Assembly (NCBI GenBank): GCA_902168115.1
Contig: CABHPB010000150.1
Location: 1-55,840, forward strand
Length of the DNA: 55,840 nucleotides
Direction: 5' to 3'
Source of the DNA: an uncultured Methylopila sp.
GTDB lineage: Bacteria > Pseudomonadota > Alphaproteobacteria > Rhizobiales > Methylopilaceae
Shown here: piece by piece, positions 1 through 7,905 of the stretch
Layout of the letters: every line of letters starts with the position of its first letter
Numbering within the stretch: the stretch's first letter is position 1
Made by a program: the position numbers and the translations under genes
The notes under the pieces: generated by a model
The model's database searches: none
What the model was told of the DNA's origin: nothing
What the model saw: only the letters and a program-made list of their open reading frames with translations

Positions 1-420
1 GGCGCGCTGCTGTTCTTCCCGTTCGACATGCCCAAGGGCGACGAGACCCCCTGGGAGGTCGGCGCCGACTGGACGGTCGACCTGTCCAAGCCCGACTTCC
101 ACGGCAAGGCGGCGCTGGAGAAGCGCAGGTCCGAGATCCGCTCGGCCAATGTCGGCCTCGAGATCGACGCCCACGAGGCGATCGAGCCCGGCGCCAAGCT
201 GGTCAAGGACGGCAAGGAGGTCGGCACCGTCAACTCCACCACCTATTCCCGCCACCTGATGAAGTCGATCGGCCTCGGCAGCGTGCCGCCGGGCCTGTCC
301 GCCGTCGGAACCACCTTCGAGGTCAGGACCTCCGACGGCACGGTCGCCGCGTCGGTCGTCCGGCCCCCGTTCTACGACCCTTTTCGCCTCCGGACCCATC
401 CGCTGGAGGAGCGCGCCTGA
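1..420 (+). CDS. GcvT-like aminomethyltransferase family protein (C-terminal part, cut by window start)
   Basis: The reading frame is open from base 1 and stops at 418-420, so the 5' part lies outside the window. The visible 139 residues end in a typical GcvT/YgfZ-type C-terminal barrel: a TPWEVG..W.VD segment, a PDFHGKAAL stretch and a late PPFYDP motif. Family members bind tetrahydrofolate and transfer or accept C1 units from methylamine derivatives. It lies 83 bases upstream of tmm on the same strand, so a role in methylamine-derived C1 transfer is likely. The exact substrate cannot be read from this fragment. It could be a stand-alone GcvT-like protein or the end of a larger dehydrogenase fusion. 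Confidence 0.75.
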   Translation, partial: GALLFFPFDMPKGDETPWEVGADWTVDLSKPDFHGKAALEKRRSEIRSANVGLEIDAHEAIEPGAKLVKDGKEVGTVNSTTYSRHLMKSIGLGSVPPGLSAVGTTFEVRTSDGTVAASVVRPPFYDPFRLRTHPLEERA

Positions 421-503
421 GGCGCGCTTCAGGCCTCGGCCTTCCGGACACTCAATCGCAATGGGTCCGCTGACCGCGATCCGTCAGCGGCATGGAGGTT
501 AAA

Positions 504-1871
504 ATGGCATCACGCATCGCGATCATCGGCGCAGGACCGAGCGGCCTCGCCGTGCTGCGCGCTTTCGAATCCGCCCGCCAGAAGGGGGCCGAGGTCCCCG
601 AGATGATCTGTTACGAGAAGCAGTCGAACTGGGGCGGCTTGTGGAACTACACCTGGCGCACCGGGCTCGACGAGTTCGGCGAGCCCGTCCACGGCTCCAT
701 GTATCGCTACCTGTGGTCGAACGGCCCGAAGGAATGCCTCGAATTCGCCGACTACTCCTTCGAGGAGCACTTCGGCCGACCGATCCCGTCCTACCCGCCG
801 CGCGCGGTGCTGCACGACTACATCGCGGGCCGCGTCGAGAAGTCGGGCGTCCGCAAATATGTGAAGTTCAACCACGCCGTCCGCGACGTCGCCTATGACG
901 CCGCCACCGACACGTTCAGCGTCACCGTCACCGACCTCGTCGCGGGGACGCGGCGCACCGACGTGTTCGACTACGTGTTTGTGGCCAACGGCCACTTCTC
1001 GACGCCGAACGTGCCGTATTTCGAGGGCATCGACCGGTTCCTCGGCCGCGTGATGCACGCCCATGACTTCCGCTGCGCCGACGAGTTCGCCGGCAAGCAC
1101 GTGCTGATGATCGGCTCCAGCTACTCGGCCGAGGACATCGGCACGCAGTGCCACAAGTACGGCGCGAAGAAGATCACGTTCAGCTACCGCACCAGGCCGA
1201 TGGCCTTCGCCTGGCCGGAGGGCTTCGAGGAGAAGCCGCTGCTGACCCGGGTCGACGGTTCGACCTGCCACTTCCAGGACGGCAGCTCCGTCGACGACGT
1301 CGACGCCATCATCTTCTGCACCGGCTATCTCAACCACTACCCGTTCCTGCCGGACGAGCTGAAACTGCGCACCAAGACCCGGCTTTATCCGCCGAACCTC
1401 TACAAGGGCATCTTCTGGCTGCAGAACCAGAAGCTCATGTATATCGGCGCGCAGGACCAGTACTACACCTTCAACATGTTCGACTCGCAGGCCTGGTACG
1501 CCCGCGACGTCGTGCTGGGCCGTCTGGCGCTGCCCGCCCAGGCCGAGCAGGAAGCGGACGCCGCCAGCTGGCTCGAAAGCGAAGAGGCGCTCGAGGATCC
1601 GTTCCAGGCCATCGACTTCCAGACGGACTATGTCCGCGATCTGCTGAACGCCACGGACTATCCGCGCCTCGACGTCGACAAGGTGTCAGAGCTCTTCAAG
1701 CAGTGGGAGCACCACAAGGTCGAGGGCATCCTGACCTACCGGAACCGCTCCTATCCCTCGACGATCACCGGCGTCATGGCGCCGGTCCATCACACGCTCT
1801 GGATGGATGCGCTCGACGACTCCCTGGAGACGTTCCTCAACCAGCCGGACCAGCAGCAAGCGGCCGAGTGA
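504..1871 (+). CDS. tmm: Trimethylamine monooxygenase (flavin-containing, Tmm)
   Basis: Oxidises trimethylamine to trimethylamine N-oxide using FAD, NADPH and oxygen in the cytoplasm. The 455-residue protein begins with the FAD motif GAGPSG at residues 9-14. It has the FMO identifying pattern F-x-G-x3-H-x3-F at about residues 179-189 and a second nucleotide-binding motif GSSYSAED. Length and the conserved WGGLWNYTWRTGLDE-type segment match the bacterial Tmm of Methylocella silvestris as I remember it. The start at 504 is preferred over the in-frame ATG at 492 because a GGAGG sits five bases upstream of 504. tdm follows 78 bases later, which gives the two-step TMA to DMA pathway. Confidence 0.93.
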   Translation: MASRIAIIGAGPSGLAVLRAFESARQKGAEVPEMICYEKQSNWGGLWNYTWRTGLDEFGEPVHGSMYRYLWSNGPKECLEFADYSFEEHFGRPIPSYPPRAVLHDYIAGRVEKSGVRKYVKFNHAVRDVAYDAATDTFSVTVTDLVAGTRRTDVFDYVFVANGHFSTPNVPYFEGIDRFLGRVMHAHDFRCADEFAGKHVLMIGSSYSAEDIGTQCHKYGAKKITFSYRTRPMAFAWPEGFEEKPLLTRVDGSTCHFQDGSSVDDVDAIIFCTGYLNHYPFLPDELKLRTKTRLYPPNLYKGIFWLQNQKLMYIGAQDQYYTFNMFDSQAWYARDVVLGRLALPAQAEQEADAASWLESEEALEDPFQAIDFQTDYVRDLLNATDYPRLDVDKVSELFKQWEHHKVEGILTYRNRSYPSTITGVMAPVHHTLWMDALDDSLETFLNQPDQQQAAE

Positions 1872-1949
1872 CAAGCTGCGCGCCGGCCGCGGCAGGCGGC
1901 CGGCGCGCATTTTTCCGATTTCCCATTGGCCCAAGCCATGGAGACCAGC

Positions 1950-4199
1950 ATGGACGCCCAGTCCGGAGCGACTTCGCCGCTCCGCATCGATCGCTTCACA
2001 GCCTGGGGCTCGACCCCGGTCGTCTTCGACCTCGCGGTCGGCGACCGCGTGAAGGTCGTCGACCCCGAGGGTCGTCAGCCCGGCCTGCTCTGGGTGCTGG
2101 GCGACATCGAGGTCCAGGGCTTCGCCCCGGCGCCGAACCTGGACCAGCGCCCGGCCGCCGAGGCGCTCGCCGGGCGGACGGCCGACCTGCCCCGGATGGC
2201 CGGATACAGGCTGTTCGGCGACCAGGGCGAGCCGGGCGCGTCCGTGACGTTCGAAGCGGTTTCGGAGGCGACCTGCGTGCTGATGCCCGACGGCGGCCAG
2301 ATGGCGCCCGACGAGCAGACCCCGCCGACCGAGCTCACCGTCGAGATCGAGAGCGCCGGCCCCGCGCGCGGCGTCGCGCCCGCCCCGCTCGCCGTGCCGA
2401 AGCTCGACCTCCGCGTCAAGGCCGCCACGGCCTCGGCCTATCGCGTCAAGGCCGGCGATTACATCCAGATCATCGACGTCGACGGCCGCCAGTGCTCCGA
2501 CTTCCTCGCCTTCGACGCCGCGGCGCTCGAAAAGGGGGAGGAGTTCGGCCTCGACCCCACCGTCACCCGCACGCTGATGGCGACCGCAAATCCGGGCCCG
2601 GGACTGCACTCGAAATACTTCGACGCGCGGCTCAAGCCGCTTGTCGAGATCGTGCGCGACACCGTCGGCCGCCACGACGCCTTCCTGCTCGCCTGCAACT
2701 CGAAATACTACGAGGACATGGGTTATCCGGGCCACGACAACTGCACGGACAACTTCAACCGCGCGCTGAAGCCGTACGGCGTCAAGCCGAAGGCCGGCTG
2801 GCCGGCGATCAACTTCTTCTACAACACCACCGTCGGCGCGGACGACAGCATTACCATGGACGAGCCGTGGTCGCGGCCAGGCGACTACGTCCTGCTGCGC
2901 GCGCTCGCCGACCTCGTCTGCGCCTCGTCCTCCTGCACGGACGACATCGACCCGGCCAACGGCTGGTCGCCGACCGACATCCATGTCCGCGTCTATGACG
3001 CCTCCGAAAACTTCTCCCGAGGGATCGCACACCGCATGACGCCCGACGCCGCGCCCCGGCTCACCCGCGAAACGGGGTTCCACCCGCGCACCTCCGCCCT
3101 GACCCGCAAGTTCTCCGAATATCGCGGCTTCTGGCTGGCCGACTGCTACTCGGACAACGGACCCATCGAGGAGTACTGGGCCTGTCGCGAACGGGTCGCG
3201 ATCATGGACCTGTCGCCGCTGCGCAAGTTCGAGGTCATCGGGCCCGACGCCGAGGCGCTGATGCAGCTCGCGGTCACGCGCAACATGAAGAAGCTGGCGA
3301 TCAACCAGGTCGTCTACACGGCCATGTGCTACGAGCACGGCGGCATGATCGACGACGGAACGGTGTTCCGCATCGGCCAGAACAATTTTCGCTGGATCTG
3401 CGGCGAGGATTATTGCGGGGTCCATCTGCGCGAGCTCGCCGCCAGGCACGGCCTGAAGGCCTGGGTGAAGACCTCGACCGACCAGCTCAGCAATGTCGGC
3501 GTGCAGGGCCCCCGGTCCCGGGAGGTCCTCGAGACCCTGGTCGTCACCCCGCCGGCCGAGCCCACGGTCCGCGAGCTCAAATGGTTTCGCTTCACCGTCG
3601 GGCGGCTAAACGGCGTCCCCGTCGTCGTGTCCCGCACGGGCTACACGGGCGAACTCGGCTACGAGGTCTTTTGTCATCCCGACCGCGCTCCGGAGCTCTG
3701 GGACGCGATCATGGAGGCCGGAAAGCCGCACGGCATCAGGCCCCTCGGCCTGCAGGCGCTCGACATGCTGCGGATCGAGGCGGGGCTCGCCTTCGCCGGC
3801 TACGAGTTCTGCGACCAGACCGACCCGTTCGAGGCCGGCATCGGCTTCGCCGTCCCGAAGGAGAAGACCGACTCGTTCGTCGGCTCCGAGGCGCTGGCGC
3901 GCCGCCGCGAGCATCCGTCGAGAAAGCTGGTCGGGCTCGAGATCGCGTCCAATGAAGCGATCGGCCACGGCGACTGCGTCCATGTCGGCCGCGCCCAGAT
4001 CGGCGTGGTGACGAGCGCCACCCGCTCGCCCGTCCTCGGCAAGACCATCGCGCTGGCGCGGCTCGACGTCGCTTACGCCGAGCTCGGCGGGCAGGTCGAG
4101 ATCGGCAAGCTCGACGGCCAGCAGAAGCGCATTCCAGCGACCGTCGTCGCCTTCCCGCACTACGACCCGACCAAGTCGCGCGTGCGGGCGGAGGTCTAG
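1950..4199 (+). CDS. tdm: Trimethylamine N-oxide demethylase (aldolase, Tdm)
   Basis: Cleaves TMAO to dimethylamine and formaldehyde. The 749-residue protein has the two-part layout of Tdm: an N-terminal DUF1989-type domain (to about residue 365) and a C-terminal GcvT-like tetrahydrofolate-binding domain (about 370-749). Cysteines 249, 265 and 329 have the same spacing (16 and 64) as the zinc ligands Cys263, Cys279 and Cys343 recalled for M. silvestris Tdm. The folate domain is thought to take up the released formaldehyde as methylene-THF. ATG 1950 is chosen over TTG 1926 and ATG 1938 because GGAG lies just upstream. A strong hairpin terminator follows at 4319. Confidence 0.92.
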   Translation: MDAQSGATSPLRIDRFTAWGSTPVVFDLAVGDRVKVVDPEGRQPGLLWVLGDIEVQGFAPAPNLDQRPAAEALAGRTADLPRMAGYRLFGDQGEPGASVTFEAVSEATCVLMPDGGQMAPDEQTPPTELTVEIESAGPARGVAPAPLAVPKLDLRVKAATASAYRVKAGDYIQIIDVDGRQCSDFLAFDAAALEKGEEFGLDPTVTRTLMATANPGPGLHSKYFDARLKPLVEIVRDTVGRHDAFLLACNSKYYEDMGYPGHDNCTDNFNRALKPYGVKPKAGWPAINFFYNTTVGADDSITMDEPWSRPGDYVLLRALADLVCASSSCTDDIDPANGWSPTDIHVRVYDASENFSRGIAHRMTPDAAPRLTRETGFHPRTSALTRKFSEYRGFWLADCYSDNGPIEEYWACRERVAIMDLSPLRKFEVIGPDAEALMQLAVTRNMKKLAINQVVYTAMCYEHGGMIDDGTVFRIGQNNFRWICGEDYCGVHLRELAARHGLKAWVKTSTDQLSNVGVQGPRSREVLETLVVTPPAEPTVRELKWFRFTVGRLNGVPVVVSRTGYTGELGYEVFCHPDRAPELWDAIMEAGKPHGIRPLGLQALDMLRIEAGLAFAGYEFCDQTDPFEAGIGFAVPKEKTDSFVGSEALARRREHPSRKLVGLEIASNEAIGHGDCVHVGRAQIGVVTSATRSPVLGKTIALARLDVAYAELGGQVEIGKLDGQQKRIPATVVAFPHYDPTKSRVRAEV

Positions 4200-4318
4200 C
4201 CGGCGGCGGCCGCGCCTGCGCCGAGTCCGGCGTCGGTCCAGTCCGGGCATCGCGGGGATCCCAGATCAGGGCATCGAGCGTCCCCGGTGGCGTTGCTCCC
4301 AATGCGCCCCCGGCCCTT

Positions 4319-4350
4319 GCCGCCGGAACGCCAGTTCCGGCGGCCCTTTA
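4319..4350 (+). terminator. Rho-independent terminator-like hairpin after tdm
   Basis: A perfect 11-bp stem (4319-4329 with 4334-4344) and a 4-base loop are followed by CCTTTAT. It lies 120 bases after the tdm stop. The rest of the 4200-4506 gap shows no convincing ORF or RNA gene. Confidence 0.75.
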
Positions 4351-4506
4351 TCGATGAAGAAGGTGCGGGGCCGACGATGGCCTCGCGATCCCCAAGGGCT
4401 TCCGCGGCGTCTGGGCGTTGCCGGAAAAGGCTCTGAGGCGCTTGGCGGCGGAGGTCCCGCAGAGCTGAAAGAACCGGTGAGGCAGGTGGAGGAGCGCGGT
4501 TCCGCG

Positions 4507-4914
4507 ATGCGCAGCCTTTACGACAGGCTCGGCGGCGACGTCGGCGTGAGACGGCTCGTCGACGCGTTCTACGACATCGTCGAGCACGAGCCCGACGGCG
4601 AGCTCGTGCATCGCCTGCATGTGGGACGCTTCGGGATGGACCTCGTCCGTCAGGCCCAGTTCGAATTCCTCTGCGGCTTCCTCGGGGGCCCGCAATATTA
4701 CGTTCAGCGGATGCGGCGCTCGAACCTGCGCAGGATGCACGAACACCTTTCCTTCGGGCCCGCCGAAGGGAAGGCCTGGCTGACGTGTATGACGCGCGCG
4801 ATGGACGGCCTCGGGCTAGAACCCGACCTCCAGGGGCGTCTGACGACCGCCTTCCGGAAGGCGGTCGAGATGCTGGTCGCGGCGCAGACGCGTGGCGACC
4901 AGCCCGTCGCCTGA
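4507..4914 (+). CDS. Group II truncated hemoglobin
   Basis: A 135-residue haem protein of the 2/2 globin family, which binds oxygen, NO or other small ligands. Visible family marks are a B-helix DAFYDIVE segment containing the B10 tyrosine, a proximal histidine in the HLSF motif, and a tryptophan in AWLTCM at the G8 position typical of group II. The frame is open from 4354, but the family length and a GGAGGAG just upstream favour ATG 4507. It sits between tdm and a fae-like gene. Tmm needs oxygen and Tdm releases formaldehyde, so oxygen supply or NO/aldehyde stress protection is possible, but that is inference from context. Confidence 0.85.
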   Translation: MRSLYDRLGGDVGVRRLVDAFYDIVEHEPDGELVHRLHVGRFGMDLVRQAQFEFLCGFLGGPQYYVQRMRRSNLRRMHEHLSFGPAEGKAWLTCMTRAMDGLGLEPDLQGRLTTAFRKAVEMLVAAQTRGDQPVA

Positions 4915-5050
4915 TCGTTCCAATTATTTTCTTTATGAGAAATTCTTATTCTCTACAGTTGACGAAGGCGCGCGGGACGTCCTAGCCTTTCCGCCATGGC
5001 CGCCCGACATGGCCGCCGCCCCCAGCGATCGCATCCTGCAGGAGCATTCC

Positions 5051-5599
5051 ATGTCCAACCGCATCGTGCTGCGCGCCGGCGAGGCGCTCGTCGCCGGCGG
5101 CCCTCCCGGCACCGCCGCCGAGCCGGAAGTCGTCATCGGCGAACTGGACGGGCCGGTCGGGACCGCGCTCGCGACCCTCACGGGCGACCAGGTCGCGGGC
5201 CACACGCGCGTCTTCGCGTTGCTCAACACCGACGTCATGGTGCGGCCGGTGACGCTGTGCGTCTCCAAGGTCACCGTCGACAACCCGCGCTACACCAACA
5301 TCCTGATGGGCACGGTGCAGTTCGCGATCGCCAACGGCGTGCTCGACGCGGTCCGGGCCGGCTACATCCCGAAGGACAAGGCCAACGACCTCGGCATCAT
5401 CTGCTCGGTCTGGCTCGCGCCGACGATCGTCGACATCGAGAACCTCGACCACAAGGTGCTGTTCGACATCCACCGCAAGGGCATGCTGGAGGCGATCCGC
5501 AAGGCGATGTCGTCCGAGCCCTCGATCGACTGGCTGCTCGAGAACCAGGACAAGATCACCCACAAGTACTACCAGATGGGCCTCGACGGTAAGGTCTGA
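5051..5599 (+). CDS. Formaldehyde-activating enzyme (Fae) paralogue with altered active site
   Basis: Classical Fae condenses formaldehyde with tetrahydromethanopterin. This 182-residue protein keeps the GEALV start, a VTVDNPRY segment and the long C-terminal helical part of Fae proteins, and is slightly longer than the usual ~170 residues. When the N-terminus is aligned by eye with M. extorquens Fae, the active-site histidine (His22) falls on Glu24 here. It may therefore be a non-canonical Fae that binds pterin or formaldehyde without the standard chemistry. The frame is open from 4892, but ATG 5051 fits the family start and follows AGGAG. It lies 19 bases before the N-formylglutamate amidohydrolase gene, so the two are probably co-transcribed. 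Confidence 0.8.
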   Translation: MSNRIVLRAGEALVAGGPPGTAAEPEVVIGELDGPVGTALATLTGDQVAGHTRVFALLNTDVMVRPVTLCVSKVTVDNPRYTNILMGTVQFAIANGVLDAVRAGYIPKDKANDLGIICSVWLAPTIVDIENLDHKVLFDIHRKGMLEAIRKAMSSEPSIDWLLENQDKITHKYYQMGLDGKV

Positions 5600-5618
5600 G
5601 CGCCGCGCGGGGCCCGTC

Positions 5619-6467
5619 GTGGCGGCGCAGGCCGAAGGCGCGTCCTGGCTGACGGTCGGCCGGGGCGATCTGCCGTTGCTCGTCAGCATTCCCCATGCAG
5701 GCGTCGACATCCCCGCGCCGTTCGACGAGGGCCTGACCTCGGTCTGGCTGGCGCGCAAGGATACGGACTGGTGGATCGACCGGCTCTACGAACCGGTCAT
5801 TCCGGACGGCGCCACCGTCATCCGGACCTCGATCTCGCGCACGGTCATAGACGTGAACCGGGATCCGACGGGCGACAGCCTGTATCCCGGCATGGCGACG
5901 ACCGGCCTCTGCCCGGTGTCCACATTCGACGGCGAGGCCCTCTACACGCCCGGCGCCGAGCCGTCGCCGCGTCAGATCGAGACGCGGCGCGCAGAGTTTC
6001 ACGCCCCGTATCACGCCGCGCTGACGGCGGAGATCGCAAGACTCCGGCGAGCGCATGAGCGTGTCGTCGTCTATGACTGCCATTCGATCCGTTCGGCCGT
6101 CCCGCGGCTGTTCCCGGGCCTGCTGCCCCACGTCAACATCGGCACGTTCGACGGCGCGAGCTGCGCGCCGGCCCTGTTGGCGGCCATCGAGCGCGCCTGC
6201 AAGCCGGGCGACTTCGCCCAGGTGACGAACGGGCGTTTCAAGGGCGGCTTCATCACCCGCTCCTGCGGCCGTCCCGAGGCCGGGGTCCACGCCGTCCAGA
6301 TGGAGCTGGCGTGCCGCGCCTATCTGGCCGAGGTCGTCGGCCCGGTGACGGAAGACGTCTGGCCGGCGACGTTCGAGTCCGGCCGGGCCGACGGCGTCCG
6401 AAATGTCTTGCGGGCCGTCTTCGCCGCCTGCCTTAGCTTCGCGCTGAACGCCGACCGGTCGCGCTAG
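5619..6467 (+). CDS. N-formylglutamate amidohydrolase family protein
   Basis: Members hydrolyse N-formylglutamate to formate and glutamate (HutG in histidine degradation). The 282-residue protein has the family pattern: SIPHAG near residue 29, DTDWW, the DVNRDP segment, and YDCHSIRS at about residue 150, which carry the metal and substrate ligands. Start is GTG at 5619, 19 bases after the Fae-like stop. No other histidine-degradation genes are nearby. In this methylamine context it could release formate from a formylated amino acid formed during C1 metabolism. That role is inferred from position only. Confidence 0.85.
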   Translation: MAAQAEGASWLTVGRGDLPLLVSIPHAGVDIPAPFDEGLTSVWLARKDTDWWIDRLYEPVIPDGATVIRTSISRTVIDVNRDPTGDSLYPGMATTGLCPVSTFDGEALYTPGAEPSPRQIETRRAEFHAPYHAALTAEIARLRRAHERVVVYDCHSIRSAVPRLFPGLLPHVNIGTFDGASCAPALLAAIERACKPGDFAQVTNGRFKGGFITRSCGRPEAGVHAVQMELACRAYLAEVVGPVTEDVWPATFESGRADGVRNVLRAVFAACLSFALNADRSR

Positions 6468-6950
6468 CCGGACCCGATCCCGCCTCGCGCTCGCGCCAAA
6501 GCTCCGAAGGAGCCCCGCGCACGAGTGGCTCCGCCTCGCGCGTTGCGCGCGACCCCGGCGACGGCCGGGCGGCCGGCACTCCCTTCCCGCTTCGCCGCAA
6601 CGAAAGGGCGGCGTCAAACAAAGTACATAATTTTGATAGAATTAATTGACATTGCAGTGCGGCGGCTCAATTCTCGGCCGTAAGCGATCGTCGATCGGAC
6701 GGCGCGCAGGATCGGGATCGGCGGATGAGCGGCGCGCGGCTGGTGACCGATGGCAACGAGGTCGTGGGGCTCACCCTGCGGCTCGCGGCGACGCGGTGGA
6801 AATATTTCTCATCCGCTTCGGCGACCGACGCGATGGACGGCCAGGTGTTCCGGAGCTGCGCCGCCGTCAGGCGCGCGGTCCGCGAGCGCCGGACCGTCCT
6901 GCGCGCGGGCGCCGCCATGTCCAATTCGGCAGATTGATCGGGAACCGGCC
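6468..6950 (+). promoter_or_regulatory. Gap upstream of the TauE/SafE gene with an AT-rich promoter-like stretch
   Basis: Bases 6621-6655 are sharply AT-rich (AATTTTGATAGAATTAATTGACATT) in an otherwise GC-rich region and include TTGACA, so a promoter reading into the downstream genes is likely. No confident -10 box could be assigned. The first 150 bases show nothing recognisable. Confidence 0.35.
6725..6937 (+). CDS. Possible small protein, 70 residues, unknown
   Basis: A small ORF starting at ATG 6725 ends 13 bases before the TauE/SafE start. Its composition is plausible for the many short alphaproteobacterial proteins that carry a single beta-rich region with a W-x-x-F core and a C-terminal Arg-rich helix. 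I do not recognise the family. It could equally be a chance frame in the leader of the downstream gene. Confidence 0.35.
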   Translation: MSGARLVTDGNEVVGLTLRLAATRWKYFSSASATDAMDGQVFRSCAAVRRAVRERRTVLRAGAAMSNSAD

Positions 6951-7859
6951 ATGAGCTCGCAAGACGTCATCACATCGAACGATACGCAGACCTCGAGACT
7001 CGTGAAGCTCGCGGTCCTGACTGGGCTGACCCTGTTGGTCGCCGCCGTGGCGGTCGGCCTGTGGCTCGCCCCGATCGACTGGGAGGCGGCCCCCGGCGAG
7101 ATCGCCACGGGCCTCGCCTCGCGCGGCTTCTGGACGGCCGTCGCCGTCGGGCTGTTCGCCCAGATCGTCGACGGCGCCCTCGGCATGGCCTACGGCGTGA
7201 CCTCGACCACCTTCCTGCTGTCGACCGGCGTGCCGCCGGCGGCGGCCACCGCCTCGGTCCATATCGCCGAGGTCTTCACGACGGGCTTTTCCGGCCTGTC
7301 TCACTGGAAGCTCGGCAACGTCAATCCGAAGCTGTTCAAGCGCCTCGTGATCCCGGGCGTCATCGGCGGCGTGACCGGCGCCTACATCGTCACCTCGATC
7401 GACGCGAAAGTGCTGAAGCCCTACATCGCCGGCTACCTCCTGCTGATCGGGCTCTACATCATCGTCAAGGTGTTCCGCACGATCCGCGTCCGCACCGAGC
7501 CGCCGACCTATGTCGCGCCGCTCGGTCTCGTCGGAGGCTTCGTCGACGCCGTCGGCGGCGGTGGATGGGGACCTGTGGTCACCACCTCGCTGGTCGGCAG
7601 CGGGCAGGACCCGCGCACCACGATCGGCTCGGTCAACGCCGCGGAGTTCTTCCTCGCGATCGCGACCGGCTTCTCCTTCGCGCTCCTTGGCGGCTTCACT
7701 CACTGGACCACGATCGCGGGCCTCGTCTTCGGCGGCCTCTTCGCGGCGCCCTTTGCGGCCTATGTCGTGAAGATCCTGCCGACGCGCGTGCTGATGATCA
7801 CTGTCGGCGCGCTGATCACCGGGCTCAGCCTGTTCAACCTCTACAAGGCGTTCTCGTGA
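6951..7859 (+). CDS. TauE/SafE family membrane permease
   Basis: A 302-residue inner-membrane protein with about eight hydrophobic segments arranged as two repeats. The repeats carry the glycine-rich signature segments GALGMAYGVTSTTFL (near residue 80) and GFVDAVGGGGWGPVV (near 200) typical of TauE/SafE. Family members export or import sulfite, sulfonates or other organic anions. The frame is open from 6750; ATG 6951 is chosen because it gives the normal length and N-terminal cytoplasmic tail before the first membrane segment. It is 46 bases upstream of the ATPase-like gene and probably in one transcription unit with it. The substrate is unknown. Confidence 0.85.
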   Translation: MSSQDVITSNDTQTSRLVKLAVLTGLTLLVAAVAVGLWLAPIDWEAAPGEIATGLASRGFWTAVAVGLFAQIVDGALGMAYGVTSTTFLLSTGVPPAAATASVHIAEVFTTGFSGLSHWKLGNVNPKLFKRLVIPGVIGGVTGAYIVTSIDAKVLKPYIAGYLLLIGLYIIVKVFRTIRVRTEPPTYVAPLGLVGGFVDAVGGGGWGPVVTTSLVGSGQDPRTTIGSVNAAEFFLAIATGFSFALLGGFTHWTTIAGLVFGGLFAAPFAAYVVKILPTRVLMITVGALITGLSLFNLYKAFS

Positions 7860-7905
7860 CGACAGGCGGCGGCCGGCGGGCGTCTCGAGCGATCCTCAAG
7901 CCGGC

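Noticed and set aside
1148-2998. Long plus-strand frame across the tmm-tdm junction
   Set aside because: It is out of frame with both recognised enzymes, and its Arg/Pro-rich composition marks it as a GC shadow.
4921-4990. Fur/Irr-like box and TTGACG promoter before the Fae-like gene
   Set aside because: GAGAA/TTCTC is a short imperfect palindrome, and the -10 opposite TTGACG is poor, so the evidence is too weak to call as a feature.
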